64,000 nt of DNA, from NCBI GenBank assembly GCA_014058105.1, contig JACGCM010000679.1, forward strand, positions 558,001-622,000. The letters are read 5' to 3'. The translations under genes and the position numbers were made by a program. Positions 12,089 to 23,025 of the stretch are shown here, in pieces. Every line of letters starts with the position of its first letter. The first letter of the stretch is position 1. The stretch is from Kingdonia uniflora (Eukaryota; Streptophyta; Magnoliopsida; Ranunculales; Circaeasteraceae). Under the pieces are notes generated by a model, which ran no database searches, was not told where the DNA came from, and saw only the letters and a list, made by a program, of their open reading frames with translations.

Positions 12089-12095
12089 TATAAAA
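12089..12095 (+). promoter_or_regulatory. TATA box of the second S copy (A1)
   Basis: TATAAAA lies 58 bp before the ATG at 12147, in the position the other S genes show. Confidence 0.5.
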
Positions 12096-12146
12096 TGGGT
12101 AATGCTGAAAGGATTGAATATAACCTTTCTTTCATCTCTGAGTATA

Positions 12147-12494
12147 ATGGCGTCTTCTTCTTCTTCTCAAAGTAATAGTAATTTTCCAAGGCCCGTACAA
12201 GAGGACCCAGCGGCAGTGAGAATCAGGCAAATACAGGAGAGGATGTTAGAGCTACAACGGAGGTTTGGTATCGATCAGGATATTGATCCGAAAATACCGA
12301 ACCTCTTTGAAGTGGAACCCAGGGCACCCATTGCTAGAATGTCTTTTGCATACTGGTGGGGGATTCTTCAGATAATGGGTCCATTACCTGGCCACCGATT
12401 ATCCCTGCTTGAATCGTTCGTGGAAGAAATGGTGGACCAGGAGAATGTTGGTGTTGTGCCTATGGTCGAAGAGGAGCATCCTACTGATAATTAG
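12147..12494 (+). CDS. Antisense gene S, second copy of A1, open reading frame
   Basis: This is an intact 115-codon frame. A Ser-rich start (MASSSSSQ) leads to a helical QIQERMLELQRRFGIDQD segment, then PKIPNLFEVEP, FAYWWGILQIMG and LESFVEEMVDQE. RFGIDQD, P-x-L-x-E-x-EP and the WW pair match gene S of B (KFFGDQGLD, LPDLVELEP, HWW), so it is a diverged paralogue of the frameshifted copy upstream. The Met at 12102 was not used because TATA plus a leader lies between. It is acidic overall with no membrane segment. It stays open while gag-pol of the same element is broken, by chance or selection. Function unknown. Confidence 0.6.
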   Translation: MASSSSSQSNSNFPRPVQEDPAAVRIRQIQERMLELQRRFGIDQDIDPKIPNLFEVEPRAPIARMSFAYWWGILQIMGPLPGHRLSLLESFVEEMVDQENVGVVPMVEEEHPTDN

Positions 12495-12499
12495 GGTCA

Positions 12500-13460
12500 T
12501 CTGTCTATTTTGGTAACTTCTTTTGATATGGTATTTGTATGTAGGGTATTTGTAAGAACTATTTGAATTGTGCTGTGTTGTTTTTGAGGTTTATGAAACA
12601 TGGTCTTGGTAGTATAATCTGTCGAGCTATTTTTCAATGCTATTTTCCGTAGAATTTTGAATGTTCGAAGTACAACTTTGATCTCTTAAAGTAACAGGCT
12701 TGAACTGTCAAAGTAGGAGGTCTAATCAGTCAAAAATAAAAGGATTGATCTGCTGATGTAAAAGGTTTAATCTGTGTAGGCATAAATTTTTGAATTGTCG
12801 AAGTATACAATTGCAATCTGTCGAAGGAGAGATGTGGTCTGTGGAAGGAAAATTGGGATTTATGTATAAGTAGAATTTGGAACTGTCAAAGTAAAACTTG
12901 TTATCTGCCGAAGCAATGTTATGCTTCGTGTATAAATAAAATTCTGAACTGTCAAAATAAAGGATGATCTGTCAAAATAATAAAGGCATGAGGCTTTGAA
13001 CTGACGAATGTGTTGTAGATCGAATGTTTGACATATTTGAGAATCGAATTTGAGGTTATCTGTTGGCGAATATTCGAGATGCAGTATAATCGATTACTCG
13101 TATGTGTGAAGTGTGCTGAAGGTTTTATTGGATTTGACTGGTTGTACTGATAGCCCGGACAACTGGTCTGTCAGAACGGTATGTGCGTCTGGGGTAGTGT
13201 GTCGTACAAGTAGTCATAATTTATTTCCTCGTTTTGCAAAAAACTTATGATTTGATGTTGGGATTTGACTGGGTAGCTTCGAATAAGGGTGAAAAAGGTT
13301 CATGAGGCTTTAATTTTATAGGTAGTTTGAAGTGATTATGTAGTTTGCACGTGAGGGAAATGGGGGGTAAATCGGTCAAAATAATTTGTAGCCAAAAGTT
13401 GGGGTAGTGGGGGCGTGGTAGTGATAGTGGTTTAAAAATTGAAGCGGTTTTGGTTTTCCG
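12500..13460 (+). repeat. Degenerate short repeats between S and L (A1)
   Basis: From about 12650 to 13010 words such as GAACTGTCAAAGTA and ATCTGTCGAAG recur irregularly every 20-50 bp, on a background without a gene. From 13010 to 13460 nothing is recognised. It would be spacer and upstream region of gene L. Confidence 0.45.
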
Positions 13461-13466
13461 ATAAGG

Positions 13467-13476
13467 TATATATATT
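13467..13476 (+). promoter_or_regulatory. TATA box of antisense gene L (A1)
   Basis: TATATATATT lies 77 bp upstream of the L start codon at 13544, close to the 82-bp spacing in B2. Confidence 0.5.
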
Positions 13477-13543
13477 AGAGGGAAATATCAAAATGTACTG
13501 CTCACAGAAAAAGAAACCAGAGAGTGAGAGGAAGAAAAATGGT

Positions 13544-16090
13544 ATGCCATTGCTAAGTGGAGCTATAGAGAGGTTGCTGAAGTTGTTGCATTGATCTTGC
13601 TGTCTCGAGTATACTTCTTCTAACACAGGTATGTCACTTGATCTCTGTTTACTCTTTTTTTGCTTTGCCTTCTGTGTCTGTAAGTAGAATCTTTTTGGTT
13701 TGGAGTTTGGAGGCTATCGTCATGGGTAAGGGAATTTATGAGTCTGGGTTCCACCCCATTCATGGATTTTATGGGTTTTGAAGGAGGGACTGGGTTTAGG
13801 ATCGAGGTGTCAAATGTTTTTATTATTTGATGGAGGGGGAGATGGGATATGGGCTATTAACACGTAATTATCGAATATATCAATCTGATTGCGTGCCTCT
13901 TCTTCTGCAGGATAAGATGCGTACCCATCGAGCTTCAAGGCAGAGGCTGATAGATGAGGAAATTGAAGCATTCAAAGCTAGTATCTGTGGTCGTGCTTCG
14001 ATGGATGAGGCAGCAATTTAGAAGTGTTAGATGTTGTAACCGATGCTCCTTTAGTTATGGTATTGCCGGTTGGTGAGGTTTCAATTTCGAGGCATCGTAA
14101 GACGGTAATGACTGAGGATAGTGAAGAAGAGGAGATAGTGCAGGGGGAGAGAGCGAGGGAAATGTTGGGCCTTCTGGTGGTGAAAAGGGAGAAGGAGGGA
14201 AGAGTGATCAAAGTGGGGATTCGACTGTGTCGGATAAGGCTTAGTGCTCTGTCTTGGCTATGGATCAAATAAGGGTAGATCGATTTGCTGCCAAGCTAGA
14301 GCTGTCAAAGGGTGGGGGTGGTGTTGAGTGTGGCGGGAGCGGGGTTAACTTTCAAATCAAACCCTGGAGAAGGGATAATGGCTTATAGAGGCCAGATTCG
14401 ATTGGGAATGGAACTTCCTCTCTGAAAGGTTGGTGAAAGAGGTGTTAAATTTTGGGGAGGTGGCCCCGATCCAAATGAATGGAAACTTTTACGAGATGAT
14501 GAGGATGATTGAGGGCATGAAGGCAAAATTGAGTAGTGTAGGGCAGGATTTAATTAAGTGGTTTGATATTGTGACCTTCTACTAGAAGAAGGCGAGGCAA
14601 AATGCGGGTACCTACCACATCCACTGTTATCCTGAGAAGCCCTGTCTTTTTGATCTGTGCTTGATGGGTCGAGGGTAGAATAAAGACTTAATTATAGTAT
14701 GGGGTAACTGCGAGAGTGTTGAAGGGGAAGACCTTTATAAGTTGCACCATAGAGTCTATAATCAGAGTAAGTTTGCTGTCAAAGAATTACTTTTGATGTA
14801 CGTCTCGAATAAATGGTCATCATATTTTGGAACAACCTGAGGAACTATATTGGCTCCTTGCTTAAAGCTAGTGAGGATTGGGTGAATTTTGTTTTCAACA
14901 GTCTTGGTATCAAGAGGAAGCGAAGGAAGAAGACGGATTCCCTGTTTCGAAATGTACCCGTTACGTCAAAGTCATTAAAGAGGAGGAGAGGCGAAGGTTG
15001 TTTGAAATTATCCAAAGAAATGGGAGGGGATGATTTGATGAAGATAGTTCAGTCTATACCGAAGGCGAAAAGGGCTTTGAAGTAAGCAGTACCGGTGCCC
15101 AAAGGGGCTAGTGATGCATTGAGACTGAGGCCAAGGCAGATATCAATGCCAGTTGAGAAAGGGAAAGGTAAGGTCTCTCCTGAGACTCCAAAGGTACAAC
15201 AGTCAAAGGTTGTTCAGCGGAAAAGGCGTAGGGTGCTGAGGTAAGATGATGCAGCGGATGAGGTTAAAGAGATGACGGAGGCTGAGCGACGAGAGCAAGT
15301 AATAGAAAAGTACTCTTCGATGGCTAAACTCAGCGATGATGACCTAAACTAGGCTTTGAAGGAAATAAAGAGGAGTGTGTATCAGGTAACTGTCTATTAA
15401 TTTATTCTGTGAGATTATGAGATTTCTTATGAGTTTTTCATGCTTCGAGGGATACTGACGGCTCAAATATTCTAGCAGACGGATGCTTAGGCACAGTGTT
15501 ACAACAAGGCGATGAGATCAGTAAAAGGGAAGTTGCGACAGGCGTTTAAAAGTTTAGATCTTGCTCGAGGGACTGAGGCGTCATTATTGTCTGAGGTCAA
15601 AGTGTTGATGCGGGATCTGGCAGTGATCACTAACTCCTTCGATAAGAGGCTCGAGGTTCAACAAAATAATCAGGAGTAGATATGGGCAGCGAAGCTTATT
15701 GCGATGGATAAGGAGAAGGTAGAGTTGAAGGCGCTTTATCAGGCGATGTTTGATGGTGAATGTAGAGTCATCGTGAAGCTGAAGGAGTTTATAGAGGATT
15801 AGGGGTATAACCTTGGCACTTTGAAGTCCTTCCCTGTTTCCCCTGAAATGGTTACTGGAGATGATTTACAGATGAAGGAAGGAGAGGCAGATGTTGTTAA
15901 TGGAGCATATGGAGGTACTTGAGGTGGTGTGGAGGCTCCTGTAATTAAAGCGACCAGCGCTGGAACTGTGGATGATGTAGTTGCCGATGGTGCGGGGTCG
16001 AAGCCTTCGACTGAAGGTGCTGAGGGTGTTGACGTTATAGGGCCTGTTTGGGAAGAGGATGCGGCCACGCCGGTATGTGGTATTTGTATT
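13544..16090 (+). pseudogene. Antisense gene L of A1: spliced Transposase_28-like and coiled-coil protein, degenerate
   Basis: Exon 1 begins MPLLSGAIERLLKL, equivalent to MPSLQLSLLERREEQ in B2, but has a stop after 16 codons. The donor ACACAG|GTATGT is at 13628 and the acceptor CTTCTGCAG at 13910. Exon 2 opens DKMRTHRASRQRLIDEE. The domain region (about 14250-14800) shows IRVDRF, a G-x-ELPL motif, VLNF-x-EVAP, QMNGNFYEMMRM and LFDLCLMGRG with breaks. A basic stretch follows at 14920-15300. A second intron lies at 15386-15478. The last exon is helical (AFKSLDLARG, then Glu/Lys-rich), then Val/Ala/Gly-rich to about 16090. G-x-LPL...AP-Q-x-N resembles Pfam Transposase_28 from memory; an HMM search would settle it. 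Function unknown. Confidence 0.6.
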
Positions 16091-16499
16091 GGATATTTGT
16101 TCCTGCCTTTTCTGATTGGTTGTGGAGTTGTAATATTTGAACTATGTTTATTTTTCAGTGGAGTTGGTCTTTGAACTTGATATTTTTATGGGCTGTTGTA
16201 CTGTACTGATGCTGCTTATCAATTAAACTTCTGAATTTGAGTCTGAACTACTTTTAAATTTATGCCTGATATTCTGAACTGAATTTGCTGTCTTGTTCTG
16301 GCCTTGCTTTGTTCTGGATTGTTGAAATATTGATGTGTATTCTGCTGGCTTAGCTTGTACCAAACTCTTGAGGCATGACTTAACTTGAGTTGTGTTGAAA
16401 CTGTTTCTCTGATGTATGATATTTTGAATCTTCTTTGCACTTAGTAGAATTATAGATATCTCTGTACAATAGTATATGCATGTACTATTTCTATCGATT
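16091..16499. other. Spacer at the 3' end of gene L (A1)
   Basis: T-rich sequence with CTGAATTTG-like words and no gene on either strand. It would hold the 3' end of the L transcript before the tandem array. Confidence 0.35.
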
Positions 16500-17345
16500 G
16501 ACCGTTGAGTGACCGAACCCTGAAGAGCTTTAAGCATGTTGCGATACCTCTTTTTAAATGGAAGGATTTGCTGGATATCGAAAGATGAAACCACAGCGAT
16601 GTAGTACGTGGTTACCCCTAACACATTCCCGAGGGTCTGGTCGATCGACCATTTGTTCCCCTCGAGTATGCTCGAATGTTGGAAGTGTTGAAAAATTTGA
16701 AGGTCGCCCCTGAGTATCATTCGGGCCGAGGGGACGTGATACCTAGGGGAAACTCGGAAATTCAGTGGACTTTGAAGGCCTAAGCCACAGTGAACCAAGA
16801 TGTGTTCGCCCCCAATGTATTCCGGAGGGTCCGACCTTTCGACCATTCGTGCCCCTCGAGTTTGCTCGAATGTTGGACACTAGAAAATTTCAAGGTCGCT
16901 CCCAAGTATCAGTCGAGGCGAGGTGGACATGATACCCGGGGTAAACTTAGAAATTAACTGGACTTTGATGGTTTTGAGCCCGATCGAAGCATATCTGTTT
17001 GCCCCGAATGCATCCCCGAGGGTCCGGTCTTTTAACCATCCTTGCCCCTCGAGTTTGCTTAAAATTGGATGCTTAAAAATTTCAAGGTCACCCCCAAGTA
17101 TCAGTCGGGTCGAGGGTTGACATGATACTTAGAATAAACTAAGAAATCGACTGGACTTTAAAAGCCAAAGCCATCGCAAACCTTAACTGTTCGCCCCCAA
17201 TTCATTCCCAAAGGTCCGGTCTTTCGACCATTCTTGCCCCTCGAGTTTGCCCAAATTTAAAGGTTTGAAAAATCTCAAGGTCAATCCTAAGTATCAGTCG
17301 GGTCGAAGGGTTGACATGTTATCTAAGTTAAACCAAGAAATTCAT
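16500..17345. repeat. About 192-bp tandem repeat array between pol and L (A1)
   Basis: At least four units share GCCCCTCGAGTTTGCTCGAA, then AAGGTCGCCCCCAAGTATCA and ACATGATACC. CCCCTCGAG recurs near 16658, 16852, 17045 and 17236, giving a 191-194 bp period. The same unit in reverse fills 63430-64000 behind A2 pol, and a related unit lies at 34890-35610 in B. Confidence 0.8.
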
Positions 17346-17389
17346 TAAAAAGAGGAGATGAAGTATGGGTGGAAAAGCTATTTATTAAT

Positions 17390-20300
17390 TATTCTGTGTT
17401 ACATCAGTTGTACAAGGTTGAGGCCATGGCCTGCTATAGGAGACCAATTGCATTGTATTCCTCGGGTTTGGTAGAGGCTCTTTATTTTCTGTCATCAGAT
17501 AGTATGAACCCTCGTCAGTTTTGTCGTACACGACATAAGGTCCTTCCCAGGATTCGGCAAGCTTGCCGGCATTCTGAGGCTTTGAGGATTAGTTGACACG
17601 TCGAAGTACCAGATATCTAATATTGAAACTTCGTGGTCGAACTCTCTTGTTGTAGGACTTCTGAAGGGATGTATGGTAGCGGTGATGATTGGAGATGGTT
17701 TGGTCTCTGGTTTCGTCTATCTATAACATGTTGCAGCCGAGCTCAAACTCATTGTCTTCGTCCGGGAGGTTGGGATCTCGCGTAGGTACTTCCAATTGGG
17801 TAGGGAGCACAACTTTGATACTGTATGCTAGAAGGAAAGGGGTGTAGCCTGTAGATTTTCTTGGTGTTGTTCGATAGGCCCAGAGGAATGCTGTAACTTC
17901 TGAACCCATCGACCTTTCTTTGTATCGACTCTTTTCTTGAGGCCGCCGATAATGGTTTTATTGATAGCTTTGACTTGACAATTTCCCTGAGGGTAATAAG
18001 GTGTTGAGGGTGAGAGGATAATGTTGTGTTTCTTGAGGAAGTTTTTGACTTTGCTCTCGACGAACTGTGGACCATTGTCTCATCGAATCATATGAGGGCA
18101 ACCAAAATGTGTGATGATGTTCTCCTATAAAAATTTGATGACTTCTTCTTCTCGGCTTCAGCACAAAGGTACAACTTCAACCCATTTGGTAAAATAGTCT
18201 GTTACAACAAGGATATTTTCTCGGCTGCCTGAGACTTTGGGAAAAGGGCCAATAAGATCAATATCCCATCTTTTGAATGGTAAAGAGACTTGACTGAGGT
18301 AGAGGTCTTGTGAAGGGCAATAGATGTCGTGAGCATGGCGTTGGCATTTGTCACAGTGTTTGTCATACTCTTCAGCTTGTTTTTTCATATTCGGCCAGAA
18401 TAAACCTTAGGAAACGGCTCGAAGGGCCATTGAACAACCAGTAGTATGAGCACCGTGGGTACCTTGAGGGAGTTTGTCTAGAATTGGCGAGGTTTCGTCT
18501 TGAGAGATGCAGCGAAGGAGGATGCCATTTGGGGACTTGCGATGTAACTCATGATTGTGGATGGTGTATCTGCGACAGTTCTCTAATAGGGACTGCTTGG
18601 CTTTTGGATCATCTGAGAGGGTTGTATTATTGAGGTAATAAAATAATTGTGTTCGCCAGTCATCTGGATCGAGACTCTCGCCCCCAGTATTGATAGCATT
18701 GAATTCCATCTGGTCGATATTTGGGAGTTCGAGTACTTCGAGTACTCTGATTGGCCTAGCATGGCTGCTATGTAGGCGAGGGAATCTACATGTCATTTTC
18801 TCCTCGAGGGTAATAAGTGATAGTAGATTTTTTAAGAAAACTGTCCATGCGCTGTCGAACGAAAAGAGCATAATCAGCCATGCAACCGTTAGCTTGATTT
18901 TCATCTGAGTAATGCCTCTGAGCAAGTTGGGAATCTATGAAAACTGCAAGTTTGGGAATGCTGAGATCGAGGCCGTGGATCAAGGCTTCATACTCAACTT
19001 TGTTATTGGAAGATTTGAAGGTAAGTTTGACGGCTTTCTTTATTTGATTATTTATAGGTGTGACCAGGACAATACCAATTCTGGATCCATTAGGTCCAGC
19101 GGATCCCTCTGTGAATAAATACCAGCCAGTATTAGGGTTCCAGGCATCTGTTGCTTCGGGTTGGTCTTCTGTTAAGTCATCTTCATGTTCTTCCCAATTG
19201 ACATCTTCGACTGGGAAGTCAGTAAGGAACTCTGCTACTGTTTGGCCTTTCTGGGATATCTGCTTTTTGAATGAAATGTCATGTTCGCCAAGGTACACAG
19301 GCCACTATTGTACTTATCTGGATTTTTCATTTTTACTGAGTACTTCTTGAAGGGGGTAACTTGTTATAACACGAATAAGGTGGGCTTGGAAATATGGTTT
19401 GAGTTTACGGGCAGAGTAGACAAGGGTGAGGAGCAAATGCTCAAGTTTCGAATATCGAGTTTCTGTAGGTATTAGAGTTTTGCTCATGAAATATATCGGC
19501 TTCTTGATGTTTGGGTCGAGTCGAATAAGTACTGAACTGATAGAGTTATCTATAACAGCGAGGTAAAAATAGAGTATTTCGCCTTCGATGGGGGTGCTGA
19601 TAATGGGTGGTCGGCCAAGATAAATTTTGAGTTCGAGGAGGACCAATTCACAATCGGGTATCCAGTTGATCTCAGGGTTGTTTTTCTTTTTTTCTTTGTG
19701 GACTGAGGATTTGGAAATGAAACGGTTGAGGGCGGCAATCTTACCAGCAACTTTTTGGACATCATTTTTGGTTCTGGGCGAAGGCATGTTGATGAGGGCT
19801 CGAATGTGTGTGGGGTTGATCTCGATACTTCATTTACTGATGAGGTGGCCTACAAATTTACCAGATGATACACCGAATTGGCATTTATCTGGGTTGAGTT
19901 TCATTTTGTATGTTTGAAGTATCGAAAAGACGCCAGTTAAATCTTGAATGTGGGTCTGTTTTCGAAGGCTTTTGCATAATATGTCATCGATGTAAACTTT
20001 GACCGACTTGCCAAGCAAGGCTTTAAACATGGTTGTGACAAGGCGTTGGTAAGTGGCACCCAGATTTTTAAGGCCGAAGGGCATGACGTTAAAATAGTAA
20101 ATGCCTTGTCAGTGATAAATGAAGTTTTAAGTTGATCTTCGAGGAGGAGGGGTACCTGATTGTAACCTAAAGCTGCGTCTATCATTGATAGGGGCTCATG
20201 TCCAGCAGTGGCATCGAGGAGTACTGAGATGATCGGGAGGGGGAAACTGTCCTTCGGTGTATGCTTTTTATGGTTTGTGAAGTCAACACAAATTCTGATC

Positions 20301-21400
20301 TTGTTGTTCTTCTTGGGAACTGCCACAATATTTGATATCCAGTCAGTGTACTTTATTTCTCTAATAAAACCTGCGGCTATGATCTTGTCTACTTCGAGGT
20401 TTACTGCTTCTCAAATTTGCGGTGCCAGGTTACGCTTATTCTGTTTTACTGCTGAGGAATAGAGAATTAGGTCGAGGCGATGGCATGCCAAACTGGGGTC
20501 GATGCCGGGCATCTCCTAAAACCTCCATACAAAGACATCTTTGTTTGCTCAATGGAAATCTATAAGTTTGAGGCATTGCACTTCGTCTAGAGAAGTTCCA
20601 ATGAATGTACCTCGACAAGGATCGTCGAGTTTGATATAAATAGTGGGTTTGATGGGTGAAGTTGTATCTGTTGAAGGTACGGGGATGGAAAGAGACAGTG
20701 ATTACTATGGGTAGCGGACGAGTTTCCGGGTCTGATCAATCTTTAGGTGCTCGGGGGTAGCAAAATGAAGGGTCTGGTGGTTGGTCGAAGTTATGGCACC
20801 CATGGCGTAGAGCCAGTCATGCCCGAGGATACCGAGGTATTCTGACTTCTTTTCGATGATAAGAAAGCTAGTTTGAAGTATGATAGGGCCTGTGGTAACT
20901 GGTAGGCTGATTCGACCAGCAATGACTTTTGTGGCCCCATTGAGGCCTTCAATTCAATATTGGCAACAGTAATGAGATCTGTCTCTTCATGGTTTGAGCA
21001 GTCTGAAGGAAAAACACATCAGCTACACTTCCTATATTGATTAGCATGTTGTGGAAAATAAGGTTTTCGACCTTAATCATGATGACCAAAGGGTCTGAGT
21101 GGGGAAATCGAACATGGAAAGTATCACAGTTGATGAAAAAGATGCCTTCAGGTTTAGGGGAGTGGCTTGATCTTGGTAGGAGGGCGGGTAACTTCTCCTG
21201 ATAAGTGAGTTTGTAACATTCTTCGACACGCTTCTGCTTGCTCTTTGAACGGCCGCTGTCTATGTTGTTGACCTCGATAAACTTTATTCTGCAGATATGC
21301 ACCTCGACCGGGTCAGCAACAGGGGTTTGTTGAGACTTAAGGTATGACCCGTCAAGGTAGCTAGGGAGGTCAATAACATACTGATGTAGACGACCTGCTC
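17390..21400 (-). pseudogene. pol of A1 (protease, RT, RNase H, second RNase H, integrase), degenerate
   Basis: Read on the minus strand. Protease near 21050-20780 has LINIGSVADVFF, with Asn where the catalytic Asp should be. RT spans about 20440-19830 with the metal-binding box YIDDIL at 19994-19983 and MPFGLKNLGATYQRL before it. RNase H/connection is at about 19790-19310 (FMSKTL, ETRYSKLEHLLLTLVY). A second, Tat-type RNase H-like domain is at about 19190-18890 (FTEGSAGPNG, YEALIHGLDL). Integrase has the zinc-finger THGAHTTG and CDKC (18470-18350), WDIDLIGPFP, and NCQVKAIN where the catalytic Glu is Lys. Its C-terminus ends near 17390 with SYYLMTENKEPLPNP. Several stops and shifts make it inactive. 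Confidence 0.8.
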
Positions 21401-22940
21401 TGAGGATGATTTTGAGAGAGTGCTGAAGGGCAAAGTATTTATTGGTATGATGACAGTTACATTTGTGATTGGCACAGTAAGGTTTGCCTGGTCTGGCTTC
21501 GATAGGAAAAGGGATACGCCAGATGGGGTTTGCCTGTATATGAAGTAGAAGGGTGCTTTGAGGGGCAGTAAGTGCGGGCAAGATAGGCTTCGGTCGCTTC
21601 TTGCGGGCTTCAGCATTGTTATCATTATCAGGGCGTTTCCGGCTCTCCATCTTCTGTGAGACAGGAGCGATCAGGGGTGTTGGAGTAGAAGGTAGGTTTT
21701 GTCGAGGTTTATTAAAGCTGTTGGTTGAAGGTTGGCCCTGTTTACGGGATTCGTGGAGGCACTCAAGGTCGATATAACCATTGAACTTTGAGAGGATCTC
21801 CTCGAGGGTTCAAGGTTTGTGGAGAACCAGGTATTCTTTCACATGGCTATGATCTGGTAGGGCATTTGAGTATGCGAGCACAACATTCTCGCAGTCAAGG
21901 TTCTCAACTTTCTGTGATTCATCGAGAAACCATTTGGTGAAGGCTTCGAGTGTCTTATTGTTGGATTTTTTGAAATTGAATAGGCATCGACTTTGACTTC
22001 TCTGTCTTTATTGAAGGCGAACTGGGCAATGAAATGCTGGGATATTTGCTTGAAGCTTCGGATCGAGCCATTAGGGAGATTGTGATACCATCGAAGGGGG
22101 CGGTCAGTAAGGCTGGTAGGACAAAGGCGACATAGCAGGTAGTTGACAGTGGAATAGAGGCTCAGGGCATTTTAGAATTTGAGAATATGCGATTGAAGGT
22201 TTGTACTACGGTATTTGTTGAGTTTGGGTGCACAGAAATTCAAGGGTATCTCGATAGCAAAAAGTTTGGGGCAAATCGGGCTATTCAGTCAACTCCAAGA
22301 ATAGGGAGTTGGGCTCGCGTTGACGTGAACCACAGGTAGTATTTTATGATCGAAGTCCTGCTATACAGCATAGGAAAGATGGGGTGGAGATCGAGGGATT
22401 CGAGGATGGAGAGGTCGAGTTAGTGGTATGTATTCCGTACTGCGCTCCCCGAGGTGTCTCGGGTAGGGCAGTGTTTAGGGTGTCTGGAGGATCGAAGGGT
22501 GGAGTCAGAGAAGTTTTCTGTGGGGTGAATTCCAAGATGGATGGATCCAGTAGGGGAAGTGGGGTGGAGAGTAGCCTCGGCATCGATGTGGGGTAGGGGT
22601 ACTTCAAGATTTGGTAGGGGCTCCAGACGGGCGCGGGCAGACACGCGCGACGAGTCTGGTGCCTGGGATGGTCGAGTAGCTTCCAGAAGCTGTAGTCTCT
22701 GCAGCTCACAGACGGTAATACGTAGCTTGTCGATTGCCTGGTTCTGTCTGTTCTCATCGTCCAGGCGGCGGTTCCGTTCGGTTTCTAGCACCAGCCGGTG
22801 CTTTTCACATTCCTGGTAAAGTTGTGTGTGGTGCCGCTCCTCGGCCTGAGAAAATGTTGAGATAATATGGCCATTTGGGCTGCCACTCCGTCAGCGGAGA
22901 TGCCGGCATGGGTTGAACAGGAGCAGAGGGTGGGTACCAT
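21401..22940 (-). pseudogene. gag of A1, degenerate
   Basis: The structural protein that packages element RNA. It starts MVPTLCSCSTHAG at 22940, matching MAPTL starts in B and A2. A Gln/Arg-rich helical segment follows (NRRLDDENRQNQAIDKL, about 22770-22720), then a Pro/Ser-rich linker. The core has WYHNLPNGSIRSFKQIS near 22090-22040, the usual Trp block of gypsy Gag. The zinc knuckle near 21490-21430 is C-x2-H-x4-H-x4-Y: its last Cys has become Tyr, whereas B keeps Cys. Frame changes lie at about 22830 and 21980. Confidence 0.75.
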
Positions 22941-23007
22941 TGAGGATAGTGTGTGGAAGTTAAAAACAAAGGGGAAGGAAAGAGAAAAGGAGATTGGTAG
23001 GGTGGGA

Positions 23008-23025
23008 AGCAGAGACAGCGCCAAA
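23008..23025 (-). promoter_or_regulatory. Primer-binding site of A1
   Basis: On the minus strand TTTGGCGCTGTCTCTGCT follows the 5' LTR end directly. A2 has TTTGGCGCCGTCTGTGCT in the same place. The TGG would pair with a tRNA CCA end; the tRNA was not identified. Confidence 0.65.

Noticed and set aside
16223..16846. 207-codon minus-strand frame at the end of A1 gene L and the tandem array
   Set aside because: It crosses the repeat array and spacer and has no relation to the integrase end, which stops near 17390.
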